The notes: a model not told the origin generated them from the sequence alone. A stretch of DNA of 20,317 nt from an uncultured Eubacteriales bacterium (GCA_934445015.1 CAKSDJ010000025.1:1-20317), one strand, 5' to 3'. Shown: positions 1-7,849, counted from the stretch's first letter. Translations and numbers: made by a program.

Positions 1-842
1 GGGTTAAATTCTGCGAATTTTATTATCCCGATATGTTAAAACACCTTTCAAGTTGCAAATCACCGCAACAGATGACAGGCGCCGTTATTAAAACCTATTG
101 GGCAGAAAAAGAAGGCATTGACGTTAAAGACATTGTCAGCGTATCTGTAATGCCATGCACTGCAAAGAAATTTGAAATAGGCCGTGAAGATCAGTCGGCA
201 GCCGGCGTTCCCGATGTTGATATTGCGATTACTACCCGTGAACTCGGCCGTATGATCGACAGGGCAGGTTTGAACTTTACTATGCTGCCCGATGAGGATT
301 TCGACAATCCGCTCGGTGAAGATACCGGTGCAGCGCTTATATTCGGCGCTACCGGCGGTGTTATGGAAGCGGCTCTTCGTACCGCTAACGATTGGATAAG
401 CGGTAGGGATAATGCGGATATTGACTACACCGCAGTCCGCGGCACTATGGGTCTTAAACAGGCAACCGCAAAACTCGGTGATATGGAAGTTAAAGTTGCC
501 GTAGCGTCAAGCGCTTCTGCCGCAAAGGTTGTTATGGATAAAATCAAGTCAGGCAACCCCGACGGTTGGACTTTTGTTGAAATAATGGGATGCCCCGGCG
601 GCTGTGTAAACGGCGGCGGTCAGCCTATTCAGCCTCAGTATATACGCGATACCGTTGACTTAAAATCGGTTCGTGCAAAAGCGCTTTATGACGCAGACAT
701 AGCAAGCAAACTGCGTAAATCGCATGAATCTCCGGCAGTAAAGGCATTATATGACGGCTGGTATGACGGCTTCGGCGGTCACAAAGCACACCACGACTTA
801 CATACGTCTTATGTAGCGCGCAAAAAGTACCGTCCGGAATAA
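1..842 (+). CDS. hydA: [FeFe]-hydrogenase catalytic subunit, C-terminal part (5' end cut by window)
   Basis: Catalytic subunit of an [FeFe]-hydrogenase, which reduces protons with electrons from ferredoxin (or ferredoxin plus NADH in bifurcating complexes) in the cytoplasm. The reading frame is open from base 3, giving VKFCEFYYPDM before the first in-frame ATG at 33, so the gene starts outside the window. Counting from that ATG, the L2 motif MPCTAKKFE (Met40, Cys42) and the L3 motif GCPGGCVNGGGQP (Cys187, Cys191) supply three H-cluster cysteines. The first one (TSCCPGW) lies just upstream of base 1. The C-terminus (about residues 215-269, with SPAVKALY and HHDLHTSY) is the iron-hydrogenase small-subunit domain fused in cis, as in clostridial enzymes. 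N-terminal iron-sulfur domains cannot be seen, so monomeric and HydABC-type enzymes cannot be told apart. A strong terminator follows 16 bp after the stop. Confidence 0.95.
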   Translation, partial: VKFCEFYYPDMLKHLSSCKSPQQMTGAVIKTYWAEKEGIDVKDIVSVSVMPCTAKKFEIGREDQSAAGVPDVDIAITTRELGRMIDRAGLNFTMLPDEDFDNPLGEDTGAALIFGATGGVMEAALRTANDWISGRDNADIDYTAVRGTMGLKQATAKLGDMEVKVAVASSASAAKVVMDKIKSGNPDGWTFVEIMGCPGGCVNGGGQPIQPQYIRDTVDLKSVRAKALYDADIASKLRKSHESPAVKALYDGWYDGFGGHKAHHDLHTSYVARKKYRPE

Positions 843-858
843 AAATCACATAATTTTT

Positions 859-895
859 AAAGCAGGCTCGCAAACTTAATGTGAACCTGCTTTTT
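859..895 (+). terminator. Intrinsic terminator of the hydrogenase gene
   Basis: The stem AAGCAGG (860-866) pairs with CCTGCTT (886-892) and extends inward through TCGCA/TGTGA with one wobble. A T run at 891-895 follows. It lies 16 bp after the hydrogenase stop codon. Confidence 0.85.
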
Positions 896-900
896 ATTAT

Positions 901-940
901 AAAATTAAAACCGACGGTCGAAAATTTATCGCCCTGTCGG
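901..940 (-). terminator. Intrinsic terminator of the cupin gene, probably bidirectional
   Basis: CCGAC (911-915) pairs with GTCGG (936-940). Further inner pairs (GG/CC, CGA/TCG) are separated by single-base bulges. On the minus strand the stem is followed by TTTTAATTTT (bases 910-901), 38 bp beyond the cupin stop. On the plus strand it is followed by CTTTTT, so it can also back up hydrogenase termination. Confidence 0.7.
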
Positions 941-978
941 CTTTTTAAATTATATTTTATTTTTAACACCTAAAATTA

Positions 979-1302
979 TCAGTACGACACCGTCAGCAGC
1001 ATTTTGAATTTCTCTTCACCGAAGACTGCGTGTGGAATATCTTTAGGCATAATAATCGTTTCGCCCTCCGAAAGCGTAAAAACCTTGTCGCCTACCGTAA
1101 ATCTGCCTACACCGTCAAGCACGGTAACCATAGCGTCGCCCGAAGCCGCATGAGTAGATATCTCCTCGCCCTTGTCAAAGGCAAAAAGCGTCATACTGAC
1201 ATCCGGATTTTGAACGAGCGTTTTGCTGACAACCTGCCCGCTTTGATATTCAACCTGATCTTTTAAATTAAGTTTAATATGTTTTTCTATGTTTTTATAC
1301 AT
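979..1302 (-). CDS. Small single-domain cupin protein
   Basis: A 107-residue cytoplasmic cupin_2-type beta-barrel of unknown substrate. The start at 1302 (MYKNIEKH) is chosen because GGGAGG at 1315-1310 is correctly spaced before it. An ATG 30 bp further upstream lies inside an inverted repeat and has no ribosome site. Cupin motif 1 is degenerate: His51 is present in STHAASGDAM, but the second His and the Glu of the usual metal site are missing. Motif 2 keeps His91 in MPKDIPHAVF. Metal binding is therefore uncertain, and a ligand-binding or sensor role is as likely as enzymatic activity. It is the last gene of a minus-strand run and has its own hairpin directly before the ribosome site. The family call is firm; the function is unknown. 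Confidence 0.85.
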   Translation of the reverse strand: MYKNIEKHIKLNLKDQVEYQSGQVVSKTLVQNPDVSMTLFAFDKGEEISTHAASGDAMVTVLDGVGRFTVGDKVFTLSEGETIIMPKDIPHAVFGEEKFKMLLTVSY

Positions 1303-1309
1303 ACTGTAA

Positions 1310-1340
1310 CCTCCCGAAATCACCGTGAACACGGTGATTT
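1310..1340 (-). promoter_or_regulatory. Ribosome site plus perfect 10-bp inverted repeat in the cupin leader
   Basis: AAATCACCGT (1317-1326), a 4-base spacer GAAC, and ACGGTGATTT (1331-1340) form a perfect dyad. It ends 1 base before the Shine-Dalgarno GGGAGG (1315-1310). It could be a protein operator, or an RNA hairpin affecting ribosome access or mRNA stability. On the minus strand no T run follows, so it is not a normal terminator for the upstream gene. Confidence 0.55.
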
Positions 1341-1386
1341 TTGAATTTTTAAATACTCTGCATTGCTTAGTTTACACCGATAAAAC

Positions 1387-1400
1387 GCATTTATGAATGC
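1387..1400 (-). terminator. Weak hairpin after the GNAT stop
   Basis: Read on the minus strand, GCATT-CATA-AATGC is followed by GTTTTAT, starting immediately after the GNAT TGA. The stem has only five pairs and is AT-rich. At best it is a weak terminator allowing partial read-through to the cupin gene. Confidence 0.3.
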
Positions 1401-1871
1401 TCAGAGTATATATTCCATCTGCCGCTTTTTGGTTTTAAACCCCATTTTTTCATAAAATTTTTCTGCCGAATCATTACCTGCCCACACATTAAGCGTGACT
1501 TCATAGCAACCGAGTTTCTTGGCTTCATCCTTAACATATTCAAGCAGTTTCTGCCCAAGATGTTTTCCGCGAACCGAACTGTCAACACAAAGGTCGTCAA
1601 TATAAAGTGATTTAAACGGCACCGTGTTATTTGAATCGGTGGGTTCGATTATTCTGCAAAAAGCATAACCTAAGCAAAGCCCGTTATCATCCGCCGCAAC
1701 GTAAATGGGGTTTTTATCATCATTTACCATTTTAAGCAGTTCCCCACCAGTATATTTTGCAGTGCCCGAAACAAAAATATCGGGTCTTATACCTGCGTGA
1801 ATTTCAAGTACCTGCCGTAATAACGCCGTAAGTCTCGGTATATCATTTTCATTTGCTCTTCTGATTCCCAT
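1401..1871 (-). CDS. GNAT-family N-acetyltransferase
   Basis: A 156-residue GNAT enzyme that transfers an acetyl group from acetyl-CoA to an amine; the acceptor cannot be read from sequence. The start at 1871 (MGIRRANENDIP) follows AAGAGGA at 1887-1881. A longer frame back to 1937 would overlap the preceding gene and has no ribosome site. Residues 1-30 form the N-terminal strand/helix pair. YIDDLCVDSSVRGKHLGQKLL (split here as YIDDLCVD and RGKHLG, residues 90-106) is motif A with the R/Q-x-x-G-x-G/A pyrophosphate loop. LNVWAGNDSAEKFYEKMGF (around 127-145) is motif B with the usual Asn and Tyr. Only 56 bp separate it from the flavodoxin gene, so the two are probably cotranscribed. The family is certain, the substrate unknown. 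Confidence 0.9.
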   Translation of the reverse strand: MGIRRANENDIPRLTALLRQVLEIHAGIRPDIFVSGTAKYTGGELLKMVNDDKNPIYVAADDNGLCLGYAFCRIIEPTDSNNTVPFKSLYIDDLCVDSSVRGKHLGQKLLEYVKDEAKKLGCYEVTLNVWAGNDSAEKFYEKMGFKTKKRQMEYIL

Positions 1872-1927
1872 TTTATATTTTCCTCTTTTAAAATCTATTA
1901 AATCGCCAAGCAATTTTATTTTAAATT

Positions 1928-2389
1928 TCAAAGCCATATTTTAATATCGCTGTCTGACGAAAAAGTAAATCTTTTTCCGCCAACAATATTGAGTTCAGGG
2001 TAACCGGCTTTAAGGTCTGAAACACTTTTTTCTATTCCGGTTCCGCCCGATGTTGCAAACAGGGCAATTTTTTTGCCTGAAAGATCGTATGATTCAATGA
2101 ACGTGTTGATAATAGTAGGCGCTGTGTACCACCATATAGGAAAACCGATTATAACTGTGTCATACTGTGACATATTTTCGACCTTTTTTAAAATTGCGGG
2201 TCGCGATGATAAGTCACTCATCTCGACCGAACTTCTTGAATTTTTATTGCGCCAATCAAGATCCGCATCGGTGTACAAAACCGAAGGTTCAATTTCAAAA
2301 ATATCTGCGTTCGCAGCTTGTGCAATTTTTTCTGCCGATTTTTTTGTTACTCCGCTTGCGCTGAAATATGCGACCAATGTTTTACTCAT
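1928..2389 (-). CDS. Flavodoxin-like protein
   Basis: A 153-residue flavodoxin fold that probably binds FMN and acts as a cytoplasmic electron carrier or small NAD(P)H:quinone/flavin reductase. The N-terminus, a beta strand followed by SASGVTKKSAEKIA (residues 10-23), is the phosphate-binding loop of flavodoxins (S/T-x-S/T-G-x-T). IIGFPIWWYTAPTIINTFIE (around 79-98) and the later GGTGIEKS loop correspond to the isoalloxazine-contacting regions of the flavodoxin_4 group. The ribosome site GGAG lies about 11 bases before the ATG. It is 31 bp downstream of the EamA gene and 56 bp upstream of the GNAT gene on the same strand. A redox partner is not apparent in the window. Confidence 0.9.
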   Translation of the reverse strand: MSKTLVAYFSASGVTKKSAEKIAQAANADIFEIEPSVLYTDADLDWRNKNSRSSVEMSDLSSRPAILKKVENMSQYDTVIIGFPIWWYTAPTIINTFIESYDLSGKKIALFATSGGTGIEKSVSDLKAGYPELNIVGGKRFTFSSDSDIKIWL

Positions 2390-2420
2390 AAAAAAACCGA
2401 CTCCTTTAAATTATTTGAAT

Positions 2421-2834
2421 TTATAATACCATAATCAGTGTTCCTGCACCGATCAGTATACACCCTATCAAAGACTTTACGGTAAATTGCTCATGCAGAA
2501 AAACGAATGCCAAAATAACTGTAATGACCACGCTCATTTTGTCAATCGGAACAACTTTAGACGCCTCACCGATTTGCAATGCCCTGTAATAGCAAAGCCA
2601 CGAAGCGCCCGTTGCAAGACCCGACAGTATAAGAAACAGCCAGCTTTTTTTGCTTATCTCGGATATTCCGCCCTGTGCATTCGTAATGAACACCATAACC
2701 CATGCCATAATCACAACTACAACGGTTCTGATTGCCGTAGCAAGATTTGAATTCACACCGTCTATTCCTATTTTTGCAAGTATTGACGTAAGGGCGGCTA
2801 ACACCGCGGATAATGCCGCAAACACCAACCACAT
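2421..2834 (-). CDS. Half-size EamA/DMT-family membrane transporter
   Basis: A 137-residue integral membrane protein with one EamA domain and about five hydrophobic segments: residues 1-22, about 33-52, 67-90, 97-114 and 118-137. Full-length drug/metabolite transporters have two such domains (about 300 residues). A single-domain protein must form homodimers to make a transport path, as established for the related small multidrug resistance proteins. The conserved stretch GASWLCYYRALQIGEASKVVPIDK is typical of these proteins (split: GASWLCYYRALQ and GEASKVVPIDK). A G-rich ribosome site (GGGGGA) lies before the ATG. It is the first gene after the promoter at 2877-2904, with flavodoxin 31 bp downstream. 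The substrate is unknown. Confidence 0.88.
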   Translation of the reverse strand: MWLVFAALSAVLAALTSILAKIGIDGVNSNLATAIRTVVVVIMAWVMVFITNAQGGISEISKKSWLFLILSGLATGASWLCYYRALQIGEASKVVPIDKMSVVITVILAFVFLHEQFTVKSLIGCILIGAGTLIMVL

Positions 2835-2876
2835 AAAAGTCCCCCCATCAGGTCGAAAAAAAACATTTACAATACA

Positions 2877-2904
2877 ATTATATCACATTTTATTTACTTT
2901 TCAA
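2877..2904 (-). promoter_or_regulatory. Sigma-A-type promoter of the EamA-flavodoxin-GNAT run
   Basis: On the minus strand, TTGAAA (2904-2899), a 16-bp spacer and a perfect TATAAT (2882-2877) sit 43 bp before the EamA start. The -35 element abuts the terminator of the upstream sugar transporter. Confidence 0.75.
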
Positions 2905-2907
2905 TGC

Positions 2908-2945
2908 AAAAACCTTGTGCCTTTTAAAAAAAGCACAAGGTTTTT
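2908..2945 (-). terminator. Terminator of the sugar ABC operon
   Basis: AAAAACCTTGTGC (2908-2920) and GCACAAGGTTTTT (2933-2945) form a perfect 13-bp stem with a 12-base loop. The T-rich arm serves as the U tract in either direction. It lies 33 bp after the stop codon of the substrate-binding protein. Confidence 0.9.
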
Positions 2946-2977
2946 ATTACAATGATTTTGCTTTAAATATTTGAAAA

Positions 2978-4024
2978 TTAACCTTCATAAACAAGATTTT
3001 TGCTGATCATTTCATCAACGTTTGAAGAATCCCACCAAGCGCCCGAAATAGAAACCTCTTTTGTTACCTCTTTTCCTTCAAGGGCAAATACAGCCTGTTC
3101 AACCGCCTGATAACCTATCTGGTATGAATCCTGAGCAACCGAACCCACAAGTTTAGGACCTGTTGTGCTCTTCATCCATTCGATTTGTTTTGAACCGGCG
3201 TCATAACCGCAGAACTTGATGTTGTCATATTTTCCGCTTGCGGCGGCTGTTGCGTCATAAACCTGTTTAACAACGCCCTCGTTGCTCATAAATATAGCAG
3301 AGCAGGATTTTTCATAAAGTGCTTCAAGCGCTGCCTTGTATGCGTTGTCTGCATCACCGGGTTTTACTTCTTTTTCAATGGTTACCTTGCCCTTTGTTGT
3401 TGCGTCTGCCTCGGCAAGTTCTTTGAATTTGTCAATAAATCCGTCTGCACGGTCAATACCTGTTTGCGTTTCATCGTGCTGAATTACACCTACAACATAT
3501 TTATCGGACGCGGCAATATCCGCTTTGATTTCTTCAAAGAATTTTTCTGCGTCAAGGGCTGCTGCGAGTCTGTTGCTTGTTGCAACCGATGATACTATAG
3601 GATTCTTGCCCTGTTTGTCAAGCGCGGCAATATCATTTGCCCAAACACCGCTGTCAAACTGAACTACCGGAATTTTTTTGTCATAAGCCTGTGCAAGGTA
3701 TTCGGTAAAGCCTTCGCCTATTGTACCTAAAACTATTGCATCAGAGTTGTTTGAAAGCGCTGTTTGAACCATCTCCTGCTGTGAGGGAAGGTCTTTTGCA
3801 CTTTCGCTTGCAGGTCCGCGGAATGTGATTTTATAACCGTATTTTTCACCTGCGGCTTCGGCGCCTGCCCTTACAGACTGCCAAAATGCGTGTGATTCAC
3901 CTTTTGCGATTACCGCAATTGTTTTGCTGCCGTCTGAATCACCGCAACCGGTGAGTACGCCGGCAAGACAAAATACCATGGCGAGCGCAATAACTGCTGA
4001 GAGTACCTTTTTAAAATTTTTCAT
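2978..4024 (-). CDS. rbsB: Sugar ABC transporter substrate-binding lipoprotein (RbsB-like)
   Basis: A 348-residue solute-binding protein of the Peripla_BP_4 (ribose/galactose) family, anchored to the outer face of the membrane. The signal peptide MKNFKKVLSAVIALAMVFCL is followed by lipobox LTGC, with Cys27 predicted to be lipidated. The mature protein has the two alternating lobes of the family: KTIAVIAKGESHAFWQSVRAG opens lobe 1, DAIVLGTIGEGF and IPVVQFDSGV follow, and VVGVIQHDETQTGIDRADGF lies at the hinge (each quoted in part). The ribosome site GGAGG is ideal. It is the third gene of the transporter operon, 30 bp after the permease. The sugar cannot be assigned from sequence. The neighbouring GH16 protein suggests glucan-derived sugars, but this is inference. 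Confidence 0.92.
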   Translation of the reverse strand: MKNFKKVLSAVIALAMVFCLAGVLTGCGDSDGSKTIAVIAKGESHAFWQSVRAGAEAAGEKYGYKITFRGPASESAKDLPSQQEMVQTALSNNSDAIVLGTIGEGFTEYLAQAYDKKIPVVQFDSGVWANDIAALDKQGKNPIVSSVATSNRLAAALDAEKFFEEIKADIAASDKYVVGVIQHDETQTGIDRADGFIDKFKELAEADATTKGKVTIEKEVKPGDADNAYKAALEALYEKSCSAIFMSNEGVVKQVYDATAAASGKYDNIKFCGYDAGSKQIEWMKSTTGPKLVGSVAQDSYQIGYQAVEQAVFALEGKEVTKEVSISGAWWDSSNVDEMISKNLVYEG

Positions 4025-4054
4025 AGTGAGTTTTCCTCCTTATATATATTACCC

Positions 4055-5116
4055 TTATGGGTTATTGCCTATTGCAACCGTTTGTTTTTCGGAATCGGAT
4101 TCTTTGTCGTTTTCTGATTTTATGGCTTTTATATCAACTTTAATCTTGTTCTGGTTTTTGGTTTTGATAACGTCCATAAGAACGGCGACTACAACTATAA
4201 TACCCGTAAGAACATACGTTACGTAGGTTGAGTTGAGATTGAGGTTGAATTTTGCAAGGACAAAGTTGAGACCGCTTCTGATAACTACCAAAAGCATAGC
4301 ACCGAGTACCGAACCCGAAATAGAGGCTACGCCGCCTGCGGCACTTGTTCCGCCTATGTACACGCCTGCTATGGCGTCAAGTTCCATACCGTTACCTGTG
4401 GCGGCCGCAACCGTTACAAATGACGATGACCAAAAGATTGCCGCTATTCCGGCACCGAGGCCGCTTAATGTGTAGGCGATAATTTTGTATTTGTCGGTAT
4501 TGATACCCGAAAGGCGGGTTGCCTCCTCGTTGCTGCCGAGTGAAAGTATGTAACGGCCAACCTTGTTTTTATACATCAGATATGCGCATATAAGCGCAAA
4601 GAATATTACCCAGATAAATCCCGTGGGGATACCGTTCCAACTTGAAAAAACCTTGTTATACCATGTTCCGCTTGGGAAGAATATGTTAGGTATTGAAACT
4701 ATAAGCGCGCTGAGTCCGCGTGAAAACATCATTGTTCCGAGCGTTGCGATAAATGCAGGCAGTTTAAGTTTTGCAATAAGCAAACCGTTGATAACGCCAA
4801 ACAGTGTGCCTATAACTATCATAACCGGAATTGTAGCCCAGAGCGGCATACCGTTCATATAAAGTTTTCCGGCAACAACCGCGCTCGCTATGCAAACGGT
4901 ACCTATTGAAAGGTCTATACCGCCTGTTGCTATAACAAATGTAACACCGAGTCCCATTATTGCGTACGGTGCCAAAGACTGCGCCATACTTACAATGTTG
5001 AATTTGTCAATAAAATTTGCGTTAAGCAGAGAAAAAACCAAGACGAGCGCCGCAAGCGCAAATATGATTATAATATTTTGGCTTACGTTTTTCTTTTTTG
5101 CTGTTTTTTTAACCAT
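4055..5116 (-). CDS. rbsC: Sugar ABC transporter permease (RbsC-like)
   Basis: A 353-residue membrane permease of the BPD_transp_2/RbsC family, forming the membrane channel of the importer as a homodimer. The start at 5116 (MVKKTAKKK) follows AGAAAGGAT at 5134-5126. An in-frame ATG at 5143 has no ribosome site and begins 3 bp after the ATPase stop. A lysine-rich cytoplasmic N-terminus precedes about eight to ten hydrophobic segments. The signature GLGVTFVIATGGIDLSIG and the conserved GINTDKYKIIAYTLSGLGAG loop that contacts the ATPase are both present. The C-terminus is a hydrophilic tail rich in Lys, Asp and Glu. It lies 30 bp from both operon neighbours. Confidence 0.93.
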   Translation of the reverse strand: MVKKTAKKKNVSQNIIIIFALAALVLVFSLLNANFIDKFNIVSMAQSLAPYAIMGLGVTFVIATGGIDLSIGTVCIASAVVAGKLYMNGMPLWATIPVMIVIGTLFGVINGLLIAKLKLPAFIATLGTMMFSRGLSALIVSIPNIFFPSGTWYNKVFSSWNGIPTGFIWVIFFALICAYLMYKNKVGRYILSLGSNEEATRLSGINTDKYKIIAYTLSGLGAGIAAIFWSSSFVTVAAATGNGMELDAIAGVYIGGTSAAGGVASISGSVLGAMLLVVIRSGLNFVLAKFNLNLNSTYVTYVLTGIIVVVAVLMDVIKTKNQNKIKVDIKAIKSENDKESDSEKQTVAIGNNP

Positions 5117-5146
5117 AGTTGTTTCATCCTTTCTGAAAATCAAAAA

Positions 5147-6637
5147 TCAGCGCATTGTTGCGTATTTCATAATTTCTTCCTGTGTGGCGCCTGATACATC
5201 CATATCCGCGGTTACCCTGCCCTCGCACATAACTATAACCCTATCGCTTAATCTTTGAATTTCTGCAAGTTCAGAGGATATCATAATTATTGATTTACCC
5301 TGTTTTGCAAGATCTTCCATAAGTTCATACATTTCGCTTTTGGCGCCTATGTCAATACCGCGGGTAGGTTCGTCAAATATAAATATATCTGAATTTTTAA
5401 GCAGCCAGCGTGCAACGATTACCTTTTGCTGATTTCCTCCTGAAAGATTTTTCAGCTGCTGATCCATTGACGGGGTTTTTGTTTTCAAGAGCGCGTTTAC
5501 ACGCTCTGCGTCCTTTTCGATTTTTTTATCGTTTATCCATCCACATTTTACGTAATTATCTATTGACGCAAGCGCAGAATTTTCCGAAACTGATTTAATG
5601 AGCATCAGACCGTAACGCTTTCTGTCTTCCGAAAGATAGCAAATACCGTTTTTAACAGCCTGCTCCGGGGTTTTTATTCTAACCTTTTTACCGTTTACGT
5701 ATATGTCGCCGTAATCCTTTTTATCGGCACCATATATAGCGCGCGCAACTTCTGTTCGGCCTGCGCCCATAAGTCCTGCAAAGCCGAGTATTTCACCGCG
5801 TCTCAGTTTAAAACTTACGTTTTTAACCTCGTTGCCAAGACACAGATTTTTTACTTCAAGAACCACCTCGGCGTTATCAGGTACGGTGCTTTTTTCTTTT
5901 TTGTCGCCGTAAATAACACGGCCTACCATCATTTTTACAATTTCATCTTTAGTGGTGTCTTTGGTAATAAGAGTTCCTATGTATTCGCCGTCGCGCATTA
6001 CGGAAACTCTGTCTGATATACGGTTTATTTCATCCATACGGTGTGAAATGTATATCATACCTATTCCCTTTTTACGCAGGTCGTTCATAATTGCAAACAG
6101 TTCTTCAACCTCAGGCTGTGTAAGCGCCGCCGTAGGTTCGTCAAGCACAAGCAATTTGCACTCGTGAGAAACCGCTTTTGCGATTTCAACCATTTGCTGT
6201 TTTCCTACGGTGAGAGTCCCCAATTTTACCGATGGGTCAATGTTGACGCCTATTTTTTCAAAAAGTTCTTTTGCGTCACGTTCCATTTTGGCATCGTCTA
6301 TCATTACGCCCTTTTTAGGTTCCCTGCCAATGTAAATGTTTTGGGCAACGGTTAAATGATTCATCATATTAAGTTCTTGATGAATAACACTTATACCCGC
6401 GGCCTGTGATTCGGCAATGGACGAAAAGCAAACGTCTTTTCCGAAATATCTGATCGAGCCCGCATCGGGTTTATGGATTCCGCAAAGCACCTTGATAAGC
6501 GTTGACTTTCCGGCTCCGTTTTCACCCATAAGCGCATGGACCTCTCCGGCACGCAATTCAAAGTCAACCGCCTTGAGTGCATGTACGCCTGAGAAAAACT
6601 TCTGTATGCCTTTCATTTCAAGAATTACTCCGTCCAT
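5147..6637 (-). CDS. rbsA: Sugar ABC transporter ATP-binding protein (RbsA/MglA-like)
   Basis: A 496-residue tandem ATPase that powers uptake of a simple sugar. Domain 1 has Walker A GENGAGKST (residues 38-46), the variant signature LTVGKQQMVEIAKA and Walker B LLVLDEPTAAL. Domain 2 has the degenerate Walker A GLMGAGRTE, typical of this family, then signature LSGGNQQKVIVARWL and Walker B IFIFDEPTRGID at about residue 422. The length fits RbsA/MglA (about 500). The ribosome site GGAGG lies 7 bases before the ATG. It is first in an operon with permease and lipoprotein, the same A-C-B order as the enteric rbs operon. It is transcribed from the promoter at 6690-6718, away from the AraC-type regulator. 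Confidence 0.95.
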   Translation of the reverse strand: MDGVILEMKGIQKFFSGVHALKAVDFELRAGEVHALMGENGAGKSTLIKVLCGIHKPDAGSIRYFGKDVCFSSIAESQAAGISVIHQELNMMNHLTVAQNIYIGREPKKGVMIDDAKMERDAKELFEKIGVNIDPSVKLGTLTVGKQQMVEIAKAVSHECKLLVLDEPTAALTQPEVEELFAIMNDLRKKGIGMIYISHRMDEINRISDRVSVMRDGEYIGTLITKDTTKDEIVKMMVGRVIYGDKKEKSTVPDNAEVVLEVKNLCLGNEVKNVSFKLRRGEILGFAGLMGAGRTEVARAIYGADKKDYGDIYVNGKKVRIKTPEQAVKNGICYLSEDRKRYGLMLIKSVSENSALASIDNYVKCGWINDKKIEKDAERVNALLKTKTPSMDQQLKNLSGGNQQKVIVARWLLKNSDIFIFDEPTRGIDIGAKSEMYELMEDLAKQGKSIIMISSELAEIQRLSDRVIVMCEGRVTADMDVSGATQEEIMKYATMR

Positions 6638-6689
6638 ACCTGAGCCTCCTTTTGGTGTTTTTTGTTAAATTCGCCTTTGCTTTATCAAC

Positions 6690-6718
6690 ATTGTAAACTG
6701 TTTTTGTGTAAATTGCAA
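6690..6718 (-). promoter_or_regulatory. Promoter of the sugar ABC operon
   Basis: On the minus strand, TTGCAA (6718-6713), a 17-bp spacer and TACAAT (6695-6690) lie 53 bp before the ATPase start. The -35 is inside the 10-bp palindrome AATTGCAATT (6711-6720), which could be an operator. Confidence 0.65.
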
Positions 6719-6773
6719 TTGAAGTTCTTGTTTAAATTTAGTGACAAGAAAATACTATTTTTATAAATTTAAC

Positions 6774-6815
6774 TTGAATATCCGTCACGCAACATATATA
6801 ATTATAAATAGTTGC
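6774..6815 (+). promoter_or_regulatory. Promoter of the AraC-family gene, with flanking inverted repeat
   Basis: TTGAAT (6774-6779), a 17-bp spacer and a perfect TATAAT (6797-6802) lie 58 bp before the chosen start. GCAAC (6789-6793) and GTTGC (6811-6815) form an inverted repeat spanning the -10 box, a plausible site for autoregulation. Confidence 0.65.
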
Positions 6816-6859
6816 ATAACATATTTACGTCGTCAATAAATTTAAAGGGGTGTCTCTCT

Positions 6860-7729
6860 ATGAGCAACAGCACTCAGGAGCAATACATCAACAAGCGGCA
6901 GCACTATGTTTTTGAAAAACTTTTTACTTTTAAATTAAAACCTCGGCTTATTTATATAGGCGATTACAAGCGTATAAACGTTGAGGAAGAAAAACATTTT
7001 CACGAATACTGTGAAATAATTCTTGTAACCGAGGGCCACGCAATAATCGAAATTAACGGCTACGACTACGAAGTCAAAAAAGGCGATGTCGTTGTATATA
7101 ACCCTTATGATATACACTCTGAAAAATCCATCAACAGCAAATCTTTTGAATTTGTATTTTTTGCAATAGACAAATTTGAAATTAAAAATCTTAAAAAGAA
7201 CTGTTTGGTACCTGATGATTGCAAGCGAATATACAGCACAGGCGAATCATACGATATGCTGCATCTTATTTTAAACAGAATGCTCACCGAAATAGATGAA
7301 AAGAAGCGTTACTACGGTGAGATTTTAAAGGAACTTTCAAGAACGGCGCTTATGTATATTATAAGGGTTATACTCGCCGATGAGCACCCAATAAACCCAT
7401 ATTATACGGATAATACACTTAACCTTGCACTTGAATACATTGAAAACAATATTTCGGGGGATCTGTCGCTTGATACCATTGCCGCCAACTGTTTTGTAAG
7501 CAAGTATTACCTTTCGCATCTGTTTGCCGGATATAAAAATATGAGCATAGGCAGATATGTTCTTGAATGCAGAATAAATAACGCCAAAGATCTGCTTGTT
7601 GCGACCGATAAAAAGGTTGCCGAAATAGGTGAAACGGTTGGTTTTAATGATTCGGGTTATTTTTGCAAGGTTTTTAAAAAAGAAGCGGGTTGTACCCCGC
7701 TTGAATACCGTAAAGCAAAAAACAACTGA
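6860..7729 (+). CDS. AraC-family transcriptional regulator with N-terminal cupin sensor
   Basis: A 289-residue DNA-binding regulator. The start at 6860 (MSNSTQEQ) follows AAAGGGGTG at 6844-6852; an ATG 48 bp upstream has no ribosome site. Residues about 30-110 form the AraC ligand-binding cupin: HFHEYCEIILVTEGHAIIEI and a GDVVVYNPYDIHSE segment. Residues about 190-285 contain the two helix-turn-helix units: LSLDTIAANCFVSKYYLSHLF, then the second with VAEIGETVGFNDSGYFCKVFKK, a near-consensus AraC signature (each quoted at 20 residues or fewer: LSLDTIAANCFVSKYYLSHL; AEIGETVGFNDSGYFCKVF). It is transcribed divergently from the sugar ABC operon, which strongly suggests it controls that operon in response to the sugar. 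It may also control the GH16 gene beyond its 3' end. Monocistronic, with a terminator 55 bp downstream. Confidence 0.93.
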   Translation: MSNSTQEQYINKRQHYVFEKLFTFKLKPRLIYIGDYKRINVEEEKHFHEYCEIILVTEGHAIIEINGYDYEVKKGDVVVYNPYDIHSEKSINSKSFEFVFFAIDKFEIKNLKKNCLVPDDCKRIYSTGESYDMLHLILNRMLTEIDEKKRYYGEILKELSRTALMYIIRVILADEHPINPYYTDNTLNLALEYIENNISGDLSLDTIAANCFVSKYYLSHLFAGYKNMSIGRYVLECRINNAKDLLVATDKKVAEIGETVGFNDSGYFCKVFKKEAGCTPLEYRKAKNN

Positions 7730-7783
7730 GTCAGGCTATACTAACATAAACCTTCCGTAAAAATATATTATTTTTTATATATG

Positions 7784-7822
7784 AAAACACGGTACGGTCC
7801 GGACGGACTGTACCGTGTTTTG
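7784..7822. terminator. Bidirectional terminator between the convergent AraC and GH16 genes
   Basis: AAAACACGGTACGGTCC (7784-7800) pairs with GGACTGTACCGTGTTTT (7805-7821) through 17 bp including one G-T wobble, with loop GGAC. It has T-rich flanks on the plus strand and an A-rich 5' arm that becomes the U tract on the minus strand. It serves both genes. Confidence 0.9.
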
Positions 7823-7849
7823 TTTTAAATACGAATATTAAGTTTTCTG

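Noticed and set aside
625..969. 114-codon minus-strand frame across the end of the hydrogenase gene
   Set aside because: It covers the hydrogenase C-terminus and both terminators, so it is not a plausible gene.
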